A stretch of 64,000 nucleotides of DNA, taken from Tindallia californiensis (lineage in GTDB: Bacteria; Bacillota; Clostridia; Peptostreptococcales; Tindalliaceae). Each line of letters opens with the position of its first letter. Position 1 is the first letter of the stretch. Of the stretch, positions 17,259-25,311 are shown piece by piece. The position numbers were made by a program, and so were the translations under genes. The DNA lies in contig NZ_FNPV01000004.1 in NCBI RefSeq assembly GCF_900107405.1, positions 1 to 64,000 on the forward strand, written 5' to 3'. The notes beneath the pieces were generated by a model. The model did not search any database. It was not told where the DNA came from and worked only from the letters and a program-made list of their open reading frames with translations.

Positions 17259-17795
17259 ATGATAAAGAGAGAAATAAAAGAACAGGAAAAAATGACACAT
17301 TTTAATGAAGGAGAATGGAAAAATTATCGGCTGGCCCGTATGGGAGATCGATTGATGGCTTATGTGCTGGATATAATCGTTGTGAATGGAATAAGTGTTA
17401 TCTTAGGGGCAATTAGTGGTGGAATGGTATGGCAGATTCCTTTTTTTGCTATGCGACTGATGACTATTGGAGTAGTGGGAGCTGTTTATTTTAGTCTTTT
17501 TACGAAGCTGTGGGGTCAAACCTTAGGGAAAATGGTGGTAGGTATTCGTGTCATTCAAAAGAATGGTGATTTATTAGACTGGAAAACGGTTTTACTAAGA
17601 GAAGTGGCAGGCAGAACGGTTTCTCAACTCTTTGGTGTTCATTTAGGATATCTGTGGGCCGCTATCAGTAAAAAAAACCAGGGTTGGCATGATCTGTTAG
17701 TGGACACCTATGTGGTGGTTGAACCGGAAATGGAAAAACGTTGGATCATTCAGGTGCCCTCATCGGCAGAGGACAGCCTACAGAGTGACAACTAA
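17259..17795 (+). CDS. RDD family membrane protein (YteJ-like)
   Basis: 178 residues. RLARMGDRLMAYVLDIIVV is the RDD signature (Arg-x-x-Asp-x-x-x-x-Asp style), followed by further membrane helices, with KLWGQTLGKMVVGIRV and WHDLLVDTYVV completing the family pattern. RDD proteins have been linked to transport or to regulation of membrane proteases. Placement directly after sppA suggests it modulates SppA, as proposed for Bacillus YteJ. ATG 17259 follows GGGGTGTAGG. Confidence 0.85.
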   Translation: MIKREIKEQEKMTHFNEGEWKNYRLARMGDRLMAYVLDIIVVNGISVILGAISGGMVWQIPFFAMRLMTIGVVGAVYFSLFTKLWGQTLGKMVVGIRVIQKNGDLLDWKTVLLREVAGRTVSQLFGVHLGYLWAAISKKNQGWHDLLVDTYVVVEPEMEKRWIIQVPSSAEDSLQSDN

Positions 17796-17853
17796 CGAAA
17801 GGAAATAGGAACAATAATGGTATCGGTAAATTCATCATAAGTTGCGTCCTTTT

Positions 17854-17861
17854 GATATAAT
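17854..17861 (+). promoter_or_regulatory. Extended -10 element upstream of the chemoreceptor
   Basis: TGATATAAT contains the TGn extension directly before TATAAT (17856-17861). No good -35 lies at the usual distance, consistent with an extended -10 promoter. The chemoreceptor start lies 57 bp downstream. Confidence 0.45.
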
Positions 17862-17917
17862 AGGGTATAACTCTACAGGTAAGTGATGAAATGAAGAAAT
17901 GAAACAAAGGGGCGTTT

Positions 17918-19222
17918 ATGATGAAGAAAACCGATGAATCAAAAGATTTGAACAAGATTACGAACTCGATCACACTAAAGTTTATTGTTATTATTGTGGT
18001 GGCACAGTTGATTACTCCTTTTTTAGCCGGCATGATTAATCAGCAGGTTGACCGTATGGGACTGGCAAATTTGGAAATTATCACCATGATTACTTCCTTT
18101 ACCAACTTGATTATTTTGACGGTTTTTATGATTTATGCAGTTAAATGGATTATACTGAGCCGAATTAAAGGGCTGAACAGACTGGTCCAAAAGGTAGCTG
18201 ATGGCGATTTATCTGAAAGACTGGAGATTACGAAAAGTGATGAAATTGGTAAATTGGGAGTAGGCATTAATGAAATGATTGATAGTCTGGCGGATATGGT
18301 AAAACAGTCAACCATGTCGACAGAAAAAATAGAAGACGTAAGCCAAGAACTTAGTCGAAATACGGAAATGATCGCTAAAAATATGGCAGGGATTAAAGAA
18401 CGTACCGAAAAGATAGAAAATAAAATTCATGGTACAACGAAGGTTGTGGAAAAAGCAGTACAAGATTCCACCGTCTTGAAAGAACGAAGTCAAAAGATTA
18501 TGGCATCATCAGAAAGGATATTGGAAAGATCCAACGAAGCGAAACTTTTAGCAGCGAAAGGTCAAAAAGCAGCGCAAGGGGTAGAAGAAAAAATTGATAA
18601 TACAACAGATTCTTTTGACCGACTGACAAAAACGACAGAAACTTTACAGGACTATTCTGATAAAATTAGCTTGGTAACAGAAACAATTCAAAAAATATCG
18701 CGTCAAACAGGCATTTTGGCAATCAATGCTAAGATAGAAAGTGCACGGGCTGGCGACGCAGGAAAAGGCTTTGCGGTCGTAGCTGATGAGGTGAATACCT
18801 TGGCAGAAGAAACCAGTTTCTCGGCGGAGGAGATAGAAAAAACTATGGCTGCATTGAAGGATGGGATACAAGAGCTGGGTTCGGAGATGCAGGAAGCTTC
18901 ATCAACCTTGGATGAGATTAAAGATGCAGCCGATAATACAAAAAACACGTTGACTGGAATCGTTGCACAGATTGAAAAAGTGGATCATCGTATTCAGGAA
19001 ATTAATGAAACAAATCAGAAGCAGGCAGATTTTTCACAGGATCTTTCAGCTTTGATGGATCAAATCAACAGCCAAACAGAGTTTATCGAAGAAGCTGTAG
19101 AGAATGCTAATGAACTTATTGAAACAACCAGTCATAGCTTGAAAGGGATTAATGAATCTACTAGTGAAATGACAGAGCAGGCAACAGAAACAAAACAAAA
19201 ATTGATGAAAATCAAAGCATAA
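17918..19222 (+). CDS. Methyl-accepting chemotaxis protein with minimal external domain
   Basis: 434 residues. Two membrane helices (about 20-43 and 53-78) are separated by only some ten residues, so there is essentially no ligand-binding domain. A HAMP domain follows ([22 protein letters not shown]), then the long antiparallel signalling helices. The tip region reads [22 protein letters not shown] followed by [13 protein letters not shown], with small substitutions relative to the consensus. Such receptors sense membrane or cytoplasmic state, or work with partners. Two ATGs (17918, 17921) are both compatible with AAAGGGG upstream. A large hairpin follows the stop. Confidence 0.88.
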   Translation: MMKKTDESKDLNKITNSITLKFIVIIVVAQLITPFLAGMINQQVDRMGLANLEIITMITSFTNLIILTVFMIYAVKWIILSRIKGLNRLVQKVADGDLSERLEITKSDEIGKLGVGINEMIDSLADMVKQSTMSTEKIEDVSQELSRNTEMIAKNMAGIKERTEKIENKIHGTTKVVEKAVQDSTVLKERSQKIMASSERILERSNEAKLLAAKGQKAAQGVEEKIDNTTDSFDRLTKTTETLQDYSDKISLVTETIQKISRQTGILAINAKIESARAGDAGKGFAVVADEVNTLAEETSFSAEEIEKTMAALKDGIQELGSEMQEASSTLDEIKDAADNTKNTLTGIVAQIEKVDHRIQEINETNQKQADFSQDLSALMDQINSQTEFIEEAVENANELIETTSHSLKGINESTSEMTEQATETKQKLMKIKA

Positions 19223-19228
19223 GCAACC

Positions 19229-19287
19229 ATCAAAAACCACCGTTTAGCCATAGTTTGTCTTTTTACTGGCTTTTGGTGGTTTTTGAT
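19229..19287 (+). terminator. 13-bp inverted repeat after the chemoreceptor
   Basis: atcaaaaaccacc (19229-19241) pairs perfectly with ggtggtttttgat (19275-19287) across a 33-nt loop. It starts six bases after the chemoreceptor stop. The T-run sits inside the right arm; probably a terminator. The stretch from here to 19455 contains no supportable gene. Confidence 0.6.
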
Positions 19288-19455
19288 TGTACTGAATAAA
19301 ATAACTACTTCCGCGTAATACTTCAATTGCCTCTCTTTTAGGCATGTTATACGGTTCTTTTTTATATCCCAATGAGTCTGTTAGTAAAATATTGCATACG
19401 GCGTTGTTGATGGTAAACGAAAACGATACGATGCTAGACGTCATGTAGGAAATCA

Positions 19456-19872
19456 ATAGAGGCTTCGAGAACTGGGAAAGAAGGAGCCGGGTTTTAAGTA
19501 GTAGCCAATGAAGCTCGATGCTTATCGGAAGAAGTAGATGCGGCGGTATCCCAGATTACAGATTATGTGATGACTACCTTGGTAGAAAGCAGCAAAACCA
19601 GAGAAACGTTAGAAAAAAGTCGCAAGGACTTTATGGAATCTACAGCCCTAATAAAGGAAATGGAAAGCTACTTTCTGAATTTGTTTAAGTTGACAGAAGA
19701 GATGGGTAGTCGGATGGTAGATATATCTGAAAACATACGACAAGTGGATGAAGAGGTAGAGTGGATTGCGGAAGGGATGAACACGATGCCTGGAGATGTA
19801 AACAATAATTTGAAGCGATTATTCTTTATTGAAGAAATTAAAAACAGGCAGCTTAGAGATTTTTCAGCGTAA
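19456..19872 (+). pseudogene. Decayed chemoreceptor (MCP) C-terminal fragment
   Basis: Reading one frame from 19456 gives IEASRTGKEGAGF, then a TAA at 19495-19497, then VVANEARCLSEEVDAAVSQI and a continuous helical tail to 19872. This is the MCP hairpin tip (consensus [19 protein letters not shown]) with an in-frame stop and a lost upstream half. The only open piece starts at ATG 19567 and gives 101 residues with no domain of its own. It lies directly downstream of an intact chemoreceptor, so it may be what remains of a neighbouring or duplicated receptor. The tail ends over a bidirectional terminator shared with the opposite-strand gene. Confidence 0.75.
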
Positions 19873-19882
19873 GCCTGTTTTT
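19840..19882. terminator. Bidirectional terminator between convergent genes
   Basis: aaaaacaggc (about 19840-19849) pairs with gcctgttttt (19873-19882). Each arm gives a T-run in its own direction, so it serves the fragment on the + strand and the HAD gene on the - strand. The last codons of both reading frames lie inside the structure. Confidence 0.8.
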
Positions 19883-20449
19883 TTCCATGGTGGAAATGAC
19901 ATCCTGCACCTGATACCAGTTTTCGATTCGTTTCATATTGGGAAGCATTTCCTGGTCTCGATTATAAGTGCAGTCCATTAGTAATACATCCACTCCGGAT
20001 TCGGCAATAGCTCTGGCGTTTTCATAACGATCTTCAATAAAAAGGTCGCATCGAAGCTCCTGGGCTTTCCCCACTTTATCATGACTTCCTAAGAGAAATA
20101 AGCCATTTTGTGGTATGTCGTGATGATTTAGCCAGTCCTTTGTAACCTTTTCCATATTTGGGTGCCTGGCCGTAATATAGTATAACTGATGCGTTGGGTA
20201 CATATCTTGTAAAATACTGGGTGCTTCTTTTCTTATAGGGCTATGACGATGAATCTTTTCTCCGTGTTCCAAGTAGAATGCTAGATATTCTTCCTCTGAA
20301 ATCCCTAAGTTAACAGCTAAGTCATAGCAAGTCATGTCTTCCGGTTTTTGATTCAGTCCAAAGTGTTCATTGGTAAATGGCAGCCAATAATAAGGCTCGG
20401 TTAAAGTAGCGTCAATGTCAATTCCAATGGTGAGTGAAAAAATGTTCAT
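19853..20449 (-). CDS. 5'(3')-deoxyribonucleotidase-like HAD hydrolase (NT5C family)
   Basis: 198 residues. The N-terminus contains TIGIDIDATLTEP, a HAD motif I in which DxDxT is kept but the usual glycine is alanine. Motif II is YYITARH, and the acidic motif is DLFIEDRYENA. Size and layout match the bacterial NT5C-type nucleotidases that dephosphorylate nucleoside monophosphates. The start ATG at 20449 is preceded on the minus strand by AAAAGGAGGA at good spacing; the longer upstream frame has no ribosome site. It stands alone between a pseudogene and a divergently transcribed dipeptidase. Confidence 0.8.
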   Translation of the reverse strand: MNIFSLTIGIDIDATLTEPYYWLPFTNEHFGLNQKPEDMTCYDLAVNLGISEEEYLAFYLEHGEKIHRHSPIRKEAPSILQDMYPTHQLYYITARHPNMEKVTKDWLNHHDIPQNGLFLLGSHDKVGKAQELRCDLFIEDRYENARAIAESGVDVLLMDCTYNRDQEMLPNMKRIENWYQVQDVISTMEKNRLTLKNL

Positions 20450-20693
20450 AAAAATATTCCTCCTTTTAATCCTTTTAATAGGTATTGTCGATACGTCTAT
20501 TGTATCAAACAAAGTCAAAAAAGAGGTTAAGAAAAGGTTAATAGTAGATAAAATTTGATTCATAGCCCCAGGGGTTTTGTCAGGGTTGAAAGCAAGGAGA
20601 TTTTACCATAGAATAAAGATATGATCGATGAAAAGTGATGTTGTGTTTCTAAAGCTTTGGTAGAACTGTACAAATAATGCAAAGGAGATACAT

Positions 20694-22208
20694 ATGGAAA
20701 AAAACAATCTGAGGAAAAAACGAAGGGAAAGTCTGTGGAAGCATCCTTATAAAAAATCTAGATTTCAAAAAATGACGCCAATGATTTTGATTCTGCTGTT
20801 TGGCTCTATGGCAATGAAAGTGGTTATTGCTGAAATGCCTATATCGGAAGGGTGGAAAGAAATCCACCACTCTTCGATAGTGGTGGATATGCACAATGAT
20901 ACCATGATGAAAGTAGTAGACAGTCATACGTGGTTGCCGGTAGTGGATATCGGGAAAGAATCACCAGAAGGCTTTCAGCTGGATCTACACAAAGCCCAAC
21001 AAGGTGGTTTGAATGTAGCTTTTTATGCGGCTTATACAGCGGATCAAAGGGATGTTGACGACGTTGTTGCCAGAACCAACAGTCGTTCTCTCGCGTTGAT
21101 TAATGCCTTGTATTGGACCGTTGAACAAAATCAGGATAACATGACTCTAGCTAGAAACACACAGGAAATAGAAGCGGGACTGGCTGAAGGAAAGCATGTT
21201 GCTGTTGCAAGTTTGGAAGGTATGTATCAATTTGGTGGAGAAAACAGTAAAGAGCTGCTACGACAGTATCATGATTTGGGAATTCGGGCCGCAGGACTTG
21301 TTTGGAACAGCCCTAATAGATTAGGTGCAGGAGCTAATGTTGCTAATAATGAAGAAAATGCAGGGCTGACAGAGGCAGGTCGAGAGATCATTTCTGAAAT
21401 GAACCGTCTAGGAATACTGGTGGATGTTTCTCATATGAATGAAAAAACATTTTTCGATACCCTTGAAATTACACAAGTACCAGTGATTGCTTCTCATTCA
21501 GGAGTGGATGGAGTACGACCGCATGTACGGAATTTGTCCGATGAACAATTGCTTCAGCTAAAAGAGAATGGTGGAGTGGTGAGCATTAACTTTTGGAGAA
21601 CGGCTTTAGCGAACCCGGGAAGTTCAGCGACGGTTAAGCATATTGTAGATCACATTGATTATGCGGTGAACTTAATAGGCATCGATCATGTGGGGCTTGG
21701 ATCAGATTTTGACGGAGCTACAATGCCTAAAGACCTTCCAGATGCTTCTTACTTACCCAGCATTACGAAAGAATTGGCGAGTAGGGGCTATCATCAGGAA
21801 GAAATTAAAAAAATAGTGGGTGGAAATAATCAGCGGGTTCTAAAAGAGGCAGAAAAATTTGCAGAAAACCAGGTGCGTCACCCATGGTTACAACCACCTA
21901 GATTAAGGGTTGTACCGGACGTTCAAATGGGAGAAATAGTTTATGATACCAAGCCTACGCTTTCTGCAAAAATAATGGATAGTGGCGATGGTGCAGGGAA
22001 CTTTTTTCAATATAGCATTATAGTAAATGGAGTCGTTTATCAGCCATCATATCATCCGGATACAGGTCATATTTCTTATCAAGTGGAAAGGGATCTGTTG
22101 GGGAAAGGACATACCGAAAGGGACGGGAATTTTCATGTGGTGACGTTTTTAGCGAAAAACCCGATAGGCTTAGAAGTCAGAGAAACAGTGATTATTTACG
22201 TTCTTTAG
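20694..22208 (+). CDS. Membrane dipeptidase (peptidase M19), membrane-anchored with C-terminal extension
   Basis: 504 residues. A basic N-terminus and one hydrophobic anchor (about 23-42) are followed by a renal-dipeptidase TIM barrel. VVDMHNDTM supplies the first zinc ligands. AVASLEGMYQFGG holds the bridging Glu, VDVSHMN and VIASHSG the further His ligands, and DHVGLGSDFDGA the C-terminal signature. After about residue 395 there is an extra domain of about 100 residues (MGEIVYDTKPTLSAKIMDSG and on) that looks like a beta-sandwich. It would cleave dipeptides outside the membrane. ATG 20694 follows AAAGGAGA. Confidence 0.88.
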   Translation: MEKNNLRKKRRESLWKHPYKKSRFQKMTPMILILLFGSMAMKVVIAEMPISEGWKEIHHSSIVVDMHNDTMMKVVDSHTWLPVVDIGKESPEGFQLDLHKAQQGGLNVAFYAAYTADQRDVDDVVARTNSRSLALINALYWTVEQNQDNMTLARNTQEIEAGLAEGKHVAVASLEGMYQFGGENSKELLRQYHDLGIRAAGLVWNSPNRLGAGANVANNEENAGLTEAGREIISEMNRLGILVDVSHMNEKTFFDTLEITQVPVIASHSGVDGVRPHVRNLSDEQLLQLKENGGVVSINFWRTALANPGSSATVKHIVDHIDYAVNLIGIDHVGLGSDFDGATMPKDLPDASYLPSITKELASRGYHQEEIKKIVGGNNQRVLKEAEKFAENQVRHPWLQPPRLRVVPDVQMGEIVYDTKPTLSAKIMDSGDGAGNFFQYSIIVNGVVYQPSYHPDTGHISYQVERDLLGKGHTERDGNFHVVTFLAKNPIGLEVRETVIIYVL

Positions 22209-22253
22209 GGTTTTTTGAGTTTTTAAAAGGCTATTGGATGGTATAGGCAATAA

Positions 22254-22297
22254 CAACAAGAAAGGAACATGGCAGAGGCCATGTTCCTTTCTTGTTG
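22254..22297. other. Perfect 20-bp inverted repeat (hairpin)
   Basis: caacaagaaaggaacatggc (22254-22273) pairs without mismatch with the complement at 22278-22297 across the loop AGAG. No T-run follows on either strand, although the right arm is T-rich. It lies 45 bp after the dipeptidase stop. It may be a terminator or an mRNA 3' stabiliser. Confidence 0.7.
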
Positions 22298-22360
22298 AGA
22301 AAAGAGAGAATAGCTGTAAGGCTGTGTATAAGCAATTAAGCAGAATCATGATCAAGAAGA

Positions 22361-22415
22361 TTGACAAAAGGAAATAGAAATAATATACTAAGTTACATCA
22401 CTAACCTAGTAACTT
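22361..22415 (+). promoter_or_regulatory. SigA promoter with YtrA-type operator
   Basis: A consensus TTGACA (22361-22366), 17-bp spacer and TATACT (22384-22389) precede the GntR gene. Immediately after the -10 lies an inverted repeat, AAGTTAC (22390-22396) and GTAACTT (22409-22415), covering the transcription start. This is the expected site for autorepression by the YtrA-type regulator encoded next. Confidence 0.8.
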
Positions 22416-22433
22416 GCGAAAAGGGGTGGTCCC

Positions 22434-22835
22434 GTGAAATTCTTTGAAGGAACAGATCCCATTTATGTTCAAATTGCTGATTGGCTGGAAAATGAAATCC
22501 TTTCAGAACAAGTGAAAGCAGGAGAAAAAATATATTCTCAATATAAACTGGCTGAGATTTTTGGGATTAACCCAGCAACAGCCTTAAAAGGACTTAACCG
22601 ATTAGTGGAGAAGAACCTGGTTTATAAAAAAAGAGGACTGGGAATGTTTGTAGAAGATAATGCACTGGAAATATTAAAAAAAGAACGAAGAGATCATGGA
22701 ATGAGAAATCAGATCAAAGAGTTGGTGGAGGAAGCGAAACGATTGGATGTATCGAAAGACATTCTGATGGAAATGATTGAAAAAGAAATAGAAAAGGAAC
22801 CAGAAAAGGCGGGAGACAGTAATGATTCGATGTGA
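22434..22835 (+). CDS. GntR-family regulator, YtrA subfamily
   Basis: 133 residues. A winged helix (YVQIADWLENEILSEQVKAGEKI, LAEIFGINPATALKGLNRLVEKNLVYKKRGLGMFV) is followed by a short helical dimerisation tail only, typical of YtrA-type regulators that control a linked ABC transporter. The start is GTG 22434 with GGGGTGG upstream. The 3' end overlaps the ATP-binding gene by 14 bp. It probably represses its own operon through the inverted repeat at 22390-22415. Confidence 0.9.
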   Translation: MKFFEGTDPIYVQIADWLENEILSEQVKAGEKIYSQYKLAEIFGINPATALKGLNRLVEKNLVYKKRGLGMFVEDNALEILKKERRDHGMRNQIKELVEEAKRLDVSKDILMEMIEKEIEKEPEKAGDSNDSM

Positions 22836-23721
22836 AGCAGTAACAAAATCCTTTGGAAAAAACAAGGCATTAAATAACTGTAGCTTTGAAATTTCAGGGC
22901 CAACGCTCACAGGGGTTATTGGGGTGAATGGTGCTGGAAAAACCTCTCTGTTTAAGACGTTAGCCGGATTTCTAAAGCCTAGTAGTGGAGGAGCGTATGT
23001 GTTGGACCAGCCGACTTTTCAAAATATGACCGTTGCTCGGAATCTTATCTTAATTGAAGAAGGGATGACATTTTATCCGAATGCAGTACTTTCGGAACTG
23101 GTAGATTCTTATCATCGATTTTATGAGAATTTTAATAAACCACTGGCTCAAAAACTGATGGACTATTTTCACCTAAATCCATCACAACCATATCAAAAAC
23201 TTTCAAAAGGGATGGCTAGTAGATTTCGAGTGGTTTTAGCTTTGGCGGCACAAGCACCTATTACATTGCTGGATGAACCAAATACTGGCATGGACCCAAG
23301 CATGCGAAAAGAGTTATATCAATTGATTCTGAAAGATTATATAAAAAATCCAAGAATCATGCTTATATCCAGTCATTACTTGGGAGAAATGGAACAAATC
23401 CTTGAAGAAATACTCTTGATTCATAAAGGGGCTGTAATGAAACATGATCGCTTAGAATCTTTTCAAAGTTCTTTGATTTCTTTACAAGGTCGACCGGAAA
23501 AAATAGCGGCGTTAGAGAAAAAGGTAAAAACCTATGACCAAAAGGATTATGGTCCGGGAAAACGTCAGATTATCCTACTAAAAAGTGATTTTGAAGGATT
23601 ATGTTTGTCAGAGGAAGAAAAGCAACGGGAGCTGGAAGTGAAAGGCATTTCTTCGGAAGATTGCTTTATCTATCTCACGCAACAAAAGGGAGGTAATATC
23701 CATGACATCTATGACGCATAA
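22822..23721 (+). CDS. ABC transporter ATP-binding protein
   Basis: 299 residues. Walker A GVNGAGKTSL, a degenerate signature LSKGMASRFRVVLALA (usual LSGGQ replaced by LSKGM), Walker B ITLLDEPNTGMD and the His switch ISSHYLGEME are all visible. The residues after about 215 form an extra C-terminal region. The shape matches the YtrB/YtrE-like exporter ATPases linked to GntR regulators. It overlaps the regulator upstream and the permease downstream by 20 bp, so the three are translationally coupled. The substrate is unknown. Confidence 0.9.
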   Translation: MIRCEAVTKSFGKNKALNNCSFEISGPTLTGVIGVNGAGKTSLFKTLAGFLKPSSGGAYVLDQPTFQNMTVARNLILIEEGMTFYPNAVLSELVDSYHRFYENFNKPLAQKLMDYFHLNPSQPYQKLSKGMASRFRVVLALAAQAPITLLDEPNTGMDPSMRKELYQLILKDYIKNPRIMLISSHYLGEMEQILEEILLIHKGAVMKHDRLESFQSSLISLQGRPEKIAALEKKVKTYDQKDYGPGKRQIILLKSDFEGLCLSEEEKQRELEVKGISSEDCFIYLTQQKGGNIHDIYDA

Positions 23722-24472
23722 CTATGGGTTAGTCTCAATGATCTATTTGCATCTGAAAGACAAGCTATATCACTATGCAAATGCATTTGCTCATTTAATG
23801 ACATTGCAATTACTGGGATACTTTTTTTCCATGAATAGTAAAACCAGCGGTAGCATGGGCATGGGTTCTTCAGTAAGCTTCTATGTAGGGCATATCACCT
23901 TGGCACCAATTTACATATTTACCATGATTTGGCTAGTGATGCAGGGTCTTAAATTGGCAGAAGAAAAAAATCATGAATATTATATGGTCTCTACTAATAA
24001 AGTGGCTTTTTGTTCGGATATCTTACTAATGGGAATTTATGGAGTTGTTGGTAGCGTCACTTTGTTTTTTTCCGGATTTTTAATACAAGCCTTCGCAATG
24101 TTATACTACGAACACGTGTATCTTCATGAATCTTTTCAACAAGTCGGCGCTTTCCAATACATTGGCTACATTATCAGTACAATACTTTATCTGAACATAG
24201 CAGGTGCGATAGCGTACTTGCTGGGCAGTTTGAAATCAAGGTTCAAAGGCTTGTTTTACTTAGGGATCATTGTGAGTATGTTATTATTGTTTGGTGTTGG
24301 CTGGATGCTTACTTTATACAGAGGAACGGGCTATGTCATTAACCTTCAGGAGATAGTTCGGTTTTATACACAGGAATATAGAGTGATGGTGTGGTTGATG
24401 AAAAGCGTAGTAACCTTAGGAATTGTTTATGGGACCACTTATTTGACCCTTCGAAACCGGGAGGTGAGCTAA
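23702..24472 (+). CDS. ABC transporter membrane subunit
   Basis: 256 residues with about six hydrophobic helices. No conserved motif that I can name is present, but length, membrane layout and overlap with the ATP-binding gene identify it as the permease partner. GGGAGG precedes ATG 23702. The downstream gene begins two bases after its stop. Confidence 0.75.
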   Translation: MTSMTHNYGLVSMIYLHLKDKLYHYANAFAHLMTLQLLGYFFSMNSKTSGSMGMGSSVSFYVGHITLAPIYIFTMIWLVMQGLKLAEEKNHEYYMVSTNKVAFCSDILLMGIYGVVGSVTLFFSGFLIQAFAMLYYEHVYLHESFQQVGAFQYIGYIISTILYLNIAGAIAYLLGSLKSRFKGLFYLGIIVSMLLLFGVGWMLTLYRGTGYVINLQEIVRFYTQEYRVMVWLMKSVVTLGIVYGTTYLTLRNREVS

Positions 24473-24474
24473 AG

Positions 24475-25188
24475 ATGAATGCTGTTGTCCTTGGGTTTTT
24501 AATCATTAATTTTGTCGTCATATACCTTGTTTTTATGGGAACTGGGAAACTAGTGATGAGTAAAGTGCCGAAAAAGTGGTCTTTTCGATTGCTGGGAATT
24601 TACGGAACACTTTTGTTGTTATCTCCCTTTGTGATGGTTTTTGGAGATGAAGCACCTTATCAAAGAGTCGATGTGATCGATGAATCCTTATATTGGTCGA
24701 TGGATATAGAAGAATGGGAGCTGGAAGATTTACTGGAAAACGGATCTCACGTTTTATTAGATCAACGGAAAATAAGCATAGAGGATAGGGAATTTACAGA
24801 ACAGAAACCGCTTATTATTAATGGATCGGGGATAGAGATTGATCACGGATTTTCTATCGTTGTAGAAATGACAGAAGACCTTAGTGAGATTGAAATGACA
24901 CAATTAATGTTACCGGCAACGGTGAACGCAATAGATGTCAGTCAGCTGTTCAATCCATGGCAATGGAGTATGACGGGAAAAGAGGTGCAGGTGAAGGTTC
25001 CCAAAACCAATATAGAACTCCATATCTTGGAACCACTACCAATGTTCTTTCATTTTCAAAAAGAAAAAGAAGCGGTGCCCAATGAATTTTCAATTACTTC
25101 TGGAGGGATAATTCAGTGGATGAGGATTCCGGCAGGAATTCCTGTAGAGTTTAGAAATATTGAACTGGAAAGAATGATATCAGACTGA
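24475..25188 (+). CDS. Hypothetical membrane-anchored protein of the ABC operon
   Basis: 237 residues, not recognised. Two N-terminal membrane helices (about 4-24 and 36-58) are followed by a mostly beta, probably extracellular domain of about 175 residues with no cysteine pattern or known motif. The GGGAGGTG before ATG 24475 and the immediate position after the permease show it is in the operon. It may be an accessory or substrate-capturing component of the transporter; this is inference. A strong terminator follows the stop. Confidence 0.7.
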   Translation: MNAVVLGFLIINFVVIYLVFMGTGKLVMSKVPKKWSFRLLGIYGTLLLLSPFVMVFGDEAPYQRVDVIDESLYWSMDIEEWELEDLLENGSHVLLDQRKISIEDREFTEQKPLIINGSGIEIDHGFSIVVEMTEDLSEIEMTQLMLPATVNAIDVSQLFNPWQWSMTGKEVQVKVPKTNIELHILEPLPMFFHFQKEKEAVPNEFSITSGGIIQWMRIPAGIPVEFRNIELERMISD

Positions 25189-25214
25189 CGCCAACATTGA
25201 TTTGGCGTCTTTTT
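25187..25214 (+). terminator. Intrinsic terminator of the GntR-ABC operon
   Basis: gacgccaa (25187-25194) pairs with ttggcgtc (25202-25209) and is followed by a T-run. Confidence 0.9.
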
Positions 25215-25311
25215 ACTTTAAAGCAGGCTTCTTTATGGTTCTGTCGTTTACAAGAAAGAGATAAGGGGTATTTCAGTAAAGAATGCAAAAGAAAGAAAGT
25301 GAGGATTTGGA

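Noticed and set aside
19244-19456. Open 70-codon frame on the minus strand
   Set aside because: No ribosome site or family match. It overlaps the terminator hairpin and the remnant region, so it is most likely chance.
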